6,083 bases of DNA from an uncultured Clostridia bacterium (GTDB lineage: Bacteria; Bacillota; Clostridia; Oscillospirales; Acutalibacteraceae): contig CAMYWU010000098.1 of assembly GCA_947302895.1 (NCBI GenBank), forward strand, positions 1-6,083. Reading direction: 5' to 3'. Of this stretch, positions 1-4,700 are shown piece after piece; position 1 is the stretch's first letter, and every line of letters starts with the position of its first letter. Made by a program: the position numbers and the translations under genes. The notes below the pieces were generated by a model. That model worked only from the letters and a program-made list of their open reading frames with translations, did no database searches and was not told the origin of the DNA.

Positions 1-12
1 GGACTCATCCTC

Positions 13-759
13 TTACTCGCCCTCTTCACACGAATAGAAGGTTATATGTCTGTATTCAAGCCCTTTGAAGAAATACTGATTATCATCATCGCCGATTTTT
101 ATGCTTGAAATGGTTTCATTATTTATATTATTAAGGCGTGAAATGAAGGTTTCTTCCGTTGTCTGAGCAATATTCTGAACAACATTTCCGCTTTCATCGG
201 TTACATATGCCTTAAAGCTGTTTGAAGTAAATTCCGCAATATAATGATAGTTAACGCCAACCGAAAGATTGCCGTTATTTGCACATAAAGAGGTTGCCTG
301 CGACTGAGTTCCTGCATTATGCCCGTCGTTTTCCCAGGAATAGCAAACGCCGTTTGCATTCTGGGCAAAATAGCAGAATGCGGCATTCTTTTCGGCAGGC
401 TTGCTGAGATTATCCGTATAAACAAACATCTTGATAAATGAAAACTCATCGCTGTTGTAGTATTCGGCGCTTTCGGCGGTTTTGAATCTGAAACCTAAAT
501 CGAGCTTCCACCTTGAGCTTCCCGTTATCGGAACGGAGCCGCCCGAATAATCAGAAAGATACATATATCCGTCGGGGATATAAACAGCGCCGTCCTCGGA
601 ATTTGAAGCGCTGCCGTTTGCTGTATACACACCCGTTGACCAGGTCATAGCACTTCCCATACCGTTATACAGCTCAGCCTCAGCCATAGCGCCGTTTGTA
701 ACAGCCTCGCACTGAGTGGGATTGACCTTACCGGGCATGATGGAGGAACAGCCTCGCAC
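13..759 (-). CDS. Second beta domain of the same protein, displaced by frameshift (C-terminal piece)
   Basis: The apparent start is a GTG at 759 inside the direct repeat, with no ribosome site of its own, so I do not regard it as a true gene start. The first 15 or so residues (SSIMPGKVNP and neighbours) come from the 28-bp insert. Native sequence resumes at TQCEAVTNGAM. What follows is a close copy of the preceding domain: DGAVYIPDGYMYLSDY, GGSVPITGSSRWKLDLGFRF, YCYFAQNANGVCYSWENDG, ISSIKIGDDDNQYFFKGLEY. It ends FYSCEEGE followed by TAA at 13-15. With the insertion removed, 13-1631 becomes one 523-residue secreted protein with two tandem domains. No catalytic or anchoring motif is visible, so a binding role beside the GH43 enzyme is the likeliest reading. 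If the frameshift is real, the cell makes only domain 1 and this part is a remnant. Confidence 0.8.
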   Translation of the reverse strand: MRGCSSIMPGKVNPTQCEAVTNGAMAEAELYNGMGSAMTWSTGVYTANGSASNSEDGAVYIPDGYMYLSDYSGGSVPITGSSRWKLDLGFRFKTAESAEYYNSDEFSFIKMFVYTDNLSKPAEKNAAFCYFAQNANGVCYSWENDGHNAGTQSQATSLCANNGNLSVGVNYHYIAEFTSNSFKAYVTDESGNVVQNIAQTTEETFISRLNNINNETISSIKIGDDDNQYFFKGLEYRHITFYSCEEGE

Positions 760-1631
760 TGAGTGAAATCAGAGGAGGCAATCGGGCTCCATAAGGTTGG
801 CGCAGGAATTTCCTCGCCCGAATAGAAGGTTATATTTCTGTATTCAAGCCCTTTGAAGAAATACTGATTATCGTCATCCCCTATTTTAAGGGCTGAAATT
901 GTTTCATTTTTAATATTGTTTAAGCGGCTTATAAAGGTTTCATCCTCGGTTTCGGCAATTGTCTGAACAATAACGCCGTCCTCATCCCTGATATAAGCCT
1001 TGAAGCTGCTGCCCGTAAATTCGGCAATATAGTGGTAGTTCACCCCTGCATAGAGATTTCCGTTGTCGGCTGTTATCGAGGTTTTCTGCGACTGAGTTCC
1101 TGCGTTATGACCGTCATCCTCCCAGGAGTAGCAAACGCCGTTTGCATTCTGGGCAAAATAGCAGTATGACGCATTCTTTTCAGCAGGATTGCTGAGATTA
1201 TCCTTATAAACATACATTTTCAAAAATGAATATTCATCGCTGTTATAATAAGCGTCAGCAGCACTTTCGCTGTTTTTGAACCTGAAGCCGAAATCAATTT
1301 TCCATTTTGAAGAACCGCTTATCGGAACAGAGCCTCCCTTATAACCCGAAATATACATATATCCGTCGGGAACATAAACAGCACCGTCTGAAACAGAGGG
1401 ATTGCCCGTCCAGTCAAAAACATGCCAGTTCACCGTATTACCTTTACCCCTGTAGGTTGACGGAGTAAAGCTCCAGTCATTATAAACACTTTCAACACTT
1501 GAAAAATCCGAGGAAGCAACAGCATTCCATTTAACCGAAGCCGCAGCTGAAAAAGGCATTGCCGAAAGAACGGAAAATGCCATAATCATTGCCAGAACTA
1601 CTGCAAGAATTCTTTTTGAATACCTTTTCAT
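645..1631 (-). CDS. Secreted beta-domain protein, N-terminal piece, frameshifted after domain 1
   Basis: The start is well supported by promoter, Shine-Dalgarno and a classic signal peptide: basic MKRYSKR, hydrophobic core ILAVVLAMIMAFSVL, and likely cleavage within SAAAS near residues 30-32. The mature part holds one domain of about 245 residues, from WNAVASSDF to FKGLEYRNITFYS. It is rich in aromatic residues and beta strands (DGAVYVPDGYMYISGY, WKIDFGFRF, YHYIAEFTGSSFKAYI). I recognise no named family; the layout suggests a concanavalin-A-like, possibly carbohydrate-binding sandwich. A linker (EEIPAPTLWSP) then starts a second copy (IASSDFTQCEAV). After residue 295 the frame is lost at the 47-bp insertion, and the last 33 residues are a meaningless low-homology tail ending at 645. 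Skipping 47 bp rejoins the frame of the downstream piece. No catalytic motif is seen. Confidence 0.85.
   Translation of the reverse strand: MKRYSKRILAVVLAMIMAFSVLSAMPFSAAASVKWNAVASSDFSSVESVYNDWSFTPSTYRGKGNTVNWHVFDWTGNPSVSDGAVYVPDGYMYISGYKGGSVPISGSSKWKIDFGFRFKNSESAADAYYNSDEYSFLKMYVYKDNLSNPAEKNASYCYFAQNANGVCYSWEDDGHNAGTQSQKTSITADNGNLYAGVNYHYIAEFTGSSFKAYIRDEDGVIVQTIAETEDETFISRLNNIKNETISALKIGDDDNQYFFKGLEYRNITFYSGEEIPAPTLWSPIASSDFTQCEAVPPSCPVRSIPLSARLLQTALWLRLSCITVWEVL
700..765. repeat. 19-bp direct repeat pair flanking the 28-bp insert
   Basis: aacagcctcgcactgagtg occurs at 700-718 and again at 747-765, identical in all 19 positions and offset by 47 bp. Bases just outside differ on both sides (t/g and g/a), so 19 is the full perfect length. 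On the minus strand it encodes TQCEAV in the frame of the beta domain. Collapse of the two copies into one restores the frame across the gene. Confidence 0.95.
719..746. other. 28-bp foreign insert encoding part of the class II fumarase signature
   Basis: The 28 bp lie between two perfect 19-bp repeats. On the minus strand, read with the following repeat copy, they encode SSIMPGKVNPTQCEAV. That matches the class II fumarase (FumC) active-site signature G-S-S-I-M-P-G-K-V-N-P-T-Q-C-E-A, except that the leading Gly is Cys at the junction. Nothing in the neighbouring beta-domain copy at the equivalent position resembles it. The total extra length (28 + 19 = 47 bp) breaks the reading frame. Confidence 0.8.
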
Positions 1632-1637
1632 TTTTCA

Positions 1638-1643
1638 CCCTCC
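1638..1643 (-). promoter_or_regulatory. Shine-Dalgarno GGAGGG for the 1631 start
   Basis: GGAGGG lies 6 nt upstream of the ATG at 1631 on the minus strand (7 nt counted from GGAGG). Together with the signal peptide that follows, this fixes the start codon. Confidence 0.9.
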
Positions 1644-1674
1644 GTTTTCAAGAAGTGTAAACTTTCCTAAATTA

Positions 1675-1703
1675 AATATATTAGATTTTTAATAAATAGT
1701 CAA
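1675..1703 (-). promoter_or_regulatory. Sigma-A-type promoter of the two-domain protein gene
   Basis: Reading the minus strand, TTGACT (1703-1698) and TATATT (1680-1675) are separated by exactly 17 bp, with five of six consensus bases in each box. The spacer is AT-rich. Predicted transcription would begin near 1668, giving a leader of about 37 nt. The -35 box lies just past the T-run of the preceding terminator, so the downstream gene is probably transcribed independently of the GH43 gene. No operator palindrome or catabolite-repression (cre) site is evident in the spacer. Confidence 0.8.
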
Positions 1704-1704
1704 T

Positions 1705-1736
1705 AAGAAAAATGACCATCGGCAGAGCCGATGGTC
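1705..1736 (-). terminator. Intrinsic terminator of the GH43 gene
   Basis: A perfect 10-bp stem (1714-1723 with 1727-1736, gaccatcggc/gccgatggtc) closes on a 3-nt loop. On the minus strand it is followed by ATTTTTCTTATT. It begins 6 nt after the TAA of the GH43 gene. On the plus strand no T-run follows, so it works in one direction only. Confidence 0.9.
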
Positions 1737-1742
1737 GAAGTC

Positions 1743-4700
1743 TTATTCAAATGCCGCTTCACTTGCCACAGCATATCTGTAAATAGCTTTTGCAAGAGCT
1801 TTCAGATTTTCATCATCACTGTTTGTTAAAACACTGTAGAGATAAGCATAGCCGTTATAGGTAAGCGAGGTTGTTCCAACATCAATTGTGAAATACTTAC
1901 CAAATTCGCTTGCCTTAAGTCCCGTTACTCTTACGCAATTACCCTGAGAGGTTTTAACCATTTCTGCATCTAAATCGGGATCATTAATTGAAACCGTTGT
2001 TAATGCTGCCCAAACCTCGTTTTCTTCATCCACATAAAAGCGGAATTCGGGATTCATAAGCGCAAGATAAGTAACACCTGCTATCTGAATATCTTTTCCC
2101 GAAGCACCCTTTCCTACGGAATAAGCAATATCGGTAATCTTGCTTTGAAGATATGCAGTTTCATCTGCGCTGAGTTCTGCTCCGTATGCATCCGAAACAG
2201 GAACAGTATAATTATCACCCGCATTAACAGCATTATGAATCTCGGCATATCCGAAATAAATATTAGCTGCCTGACCGTAATCGAGAAGGGCTTTTGCAAG
2301 ATTTACATATTTTTCTTCATATGACTCAGCATTATTGATTATGGTCTCGCAGTAGTCAGCGATTGAGGTTTTTATCGGCTCATCCGTTTTAAGGTTGCCG
2401 TCCTTATCATAAACGTTGATTATGTATTCCTCGGCAATCTGTGCAGGAGCAGCGCAGAGGGTGAATTTTCTGTCGCCGTCGGTAAAGCCGCCGGAAACCT
2501 TATCCATATCTTCAGCGCTCAATGTTTGAGTTATTCTCTGAGCGTTCTTATCGTTGGTTGTAACAAGATACGAATATTCAATGTAGCCGTCATCCGCATT
2601 ATAATATTCCAAATCAACATAGAAATTAACGTTTATCTGCTCTTTTACAGTAAGGTTGTAACCGTTTGAAGGTCCTATGTATTCAGGCTCTTTATATGCG
2701 TTGAAATCGCTGACAATGCTTGCAATTTCATCAGCTGCGCCCGAAACGGTTATGTTATTTGAATAATCGTAAACCGCCGATGAAGCATCAAAGAGCTTAA
2801 CTCTGTTAAGAGCTGCGTAGTAATTTGCCAAAGACTGTGAAGTGTACAAATCTTCATTTGCAGTTATTTCAGCATATTTTGCCTGGAAATCGCTGCTGTT
2901 GATTTCATCAATAACAGCTTCAAGAGAAGCATAGCCGATATCCTGAGAAACGCTCTGCTTTGAAATGTTGCTTACAAGAGTATCCTTATTGATATATCCC
3001 GAATCCTTGATATCGGGCTGAGCAATAGTCAGCTTTTCAATAGTATTCTTGCCGTAGTAGGTATCTCTCCATACTCCGAGTGCAAGGAAATTAAACTTGC
3101 TCTTTGAAAGGTTGTTATCCTGCTTGAAGCCGATAAGCTTGCCATCCTGATAAACGCTTATTGTTTTTGTGCTGTATCTGAAATAGATTCTATAGGTATG
3201 TTCGCCTTGAGTAACAGCATTCTTTGCACCTGCGCGGATATCCTCGGTTGAACCTCCGCCGCGGTACTCCATTGAACCGTCATTCTTAAGACGGATGAGA
3301 TCGTTGAATGCCGATTCATTACCCGATGCATTCGCAGAGCCTATTGCAAAAGCACCTGCCTGAGCATCGTTATATCTTTCATTCGTTATCATCGTAAAGC
3401 GAATATCGATATCCTTTTCGTCTTCAAGCTTATTTGCAATATTTTCGATATAAACATATCCGTCGCCCGTTCTGAGACCGTATGAGCCGTCGTAGTAATA
3501 AGCGTTATCGCCCCAGTAAACGAGCGTCATTTCTGCATCGCCATATGTTGCCTGCATAGGATATGTGATACTAGGTGTATGTCCGAAATCCCATTCAAGC
3601 TTTTTATTCTGAAGCTCGGTTGCATCGTAGTAATTAACGGGCATACCGTTTATATTAACTCTGCCAACGCCCTCCATCGAAGGACTCACCTGATTAAGCA
3701 AATCAATACCGCCAACATTGCGGTTAAAGGTTATTTCATCAACGCAGGTTTCTCTGTGGTGGCCAACATTGCCGCCGATTGAAAGCGGAGTATAAAAACG
3801 GTGGTATGCGATAAAGCATTTATCCGTTTCGGGAATATAGATAACGCTCTGATGTCCCGTTGCGAGAATGCCTTTTGCTGTATCCTTTTCAACAAGAACG
3901 CCCCTATAGGTTATTGCTCCTGTAAGGCTTGTTGAGGTTCCGTAGTGAACGCTGTAGTTTTCGCTTCCGGTATCGTCGCAGGACCAATGCCAGTAATAAA
4001 CGCCGTTTCGCTTGAATACTGCAATGCTCTCTCTGAATCCTTCGAGACCTTCAAGTTTTCTTAATGTTGAAGTTTTAACTGTGAGCATATCGGAATTAAG
4101 CTCTGCAATTGCAGCGTTGCCGTTTCCGAAAAGGAGATACGAGGTATCGCCTTCGGTGTAAACCGCAGGGTCGATAACCTGACCTTCGTAGCCGATATTC
4201 GCATCGGATACCATCTTGGGGTATAAAATAGGACTATCGCTTGCGGTATACGGTCCTGCGGGTGAGGAAGCATAGGCAACGCCGATTGCCATACCCTCAC
4301 CGTAAATGCTTTCGTATTCGGAAAGAATTCTTCCGCAGAAATAGAAATAGTATTTATCGCCCTTCTTCTCGATTGCGGGAGCCCATGCGTTTCCGTTTGA
4401 CCATTTGCAGGAAGCAATCTGAACGCCCTTATCGTTAAATCCGGGGTTCTTATCCTTGTTATCAAGAATAACGCCTTCATCAGTCCATGTTTCCATATCC
4501 TCTGAGGAGAATGCGTGGAACTGAGTTCCGCCCCAACCTGCAACACCGTCGGTAGTAGGATAAATCCAGAACTTGCCGTCGAATACATCGATATCGGGGT
4601 CGGCATACATACCGGGCAAAACAGGGTTATTTGCAATCTGTGCAGCTTTCAAGGTATATGTTTCCTCTGCACTGCCGTGAACAATACGAACGCTTCTGTC

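Larger units (their letters stand above)
20..1395 (-). repeat. Tandem duplication of the beta domain (copies about 20-600 and 815-1395)
   Basis: The two domain copies are visibly similar in nucleotides as well as protein. For example, a run from gaatagaagg (at 32 and at 820) through the ttcaagccctttgaagaaat segment is nearly unchanged. The offset is 788 bp at the left end and 794 bp near 567/1361; the 6-bp difference is two extra codons in copy 1 (ADAYY versus EYY region). Subtracting the 47-bp insertion gives a unit offset of 741 bp, or 247 codons. Confidence 0.88.

Noticed and set aside
719..765. A genuine small fumarase gene or fumarase pseudogene
   Set aside because: Only about 16 codons match the fumarase signature. 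The sequence on both sides is beta-domain sequence, with nothing else of the enzyme present.
700..765. Attachment site or target-site duplication of a mobile element
   Set aside because: The spacer is only 28 bp with no inverted ends or integrase, and its content is a piece of a known protein signature, which fits template switching better.
1746..1800. Dockerin, LPXTG or transmembrane anchor at the GH43 protein C-terminus
   Set aside because: The last residues (AKAIYRYAVASEAAFE) show no calcium-loop repeats, no sorting motif and no hydrophobic span.
4061..4636. 191-codon minus-strand open frame inside the GH43 region
   Set aside because: It lies entirely within the GH43 domain in another frame, has a basic/low-complexity composition, no ribosome site, and no recognisable domain; the GH43 frame contains all catalytic motifs.
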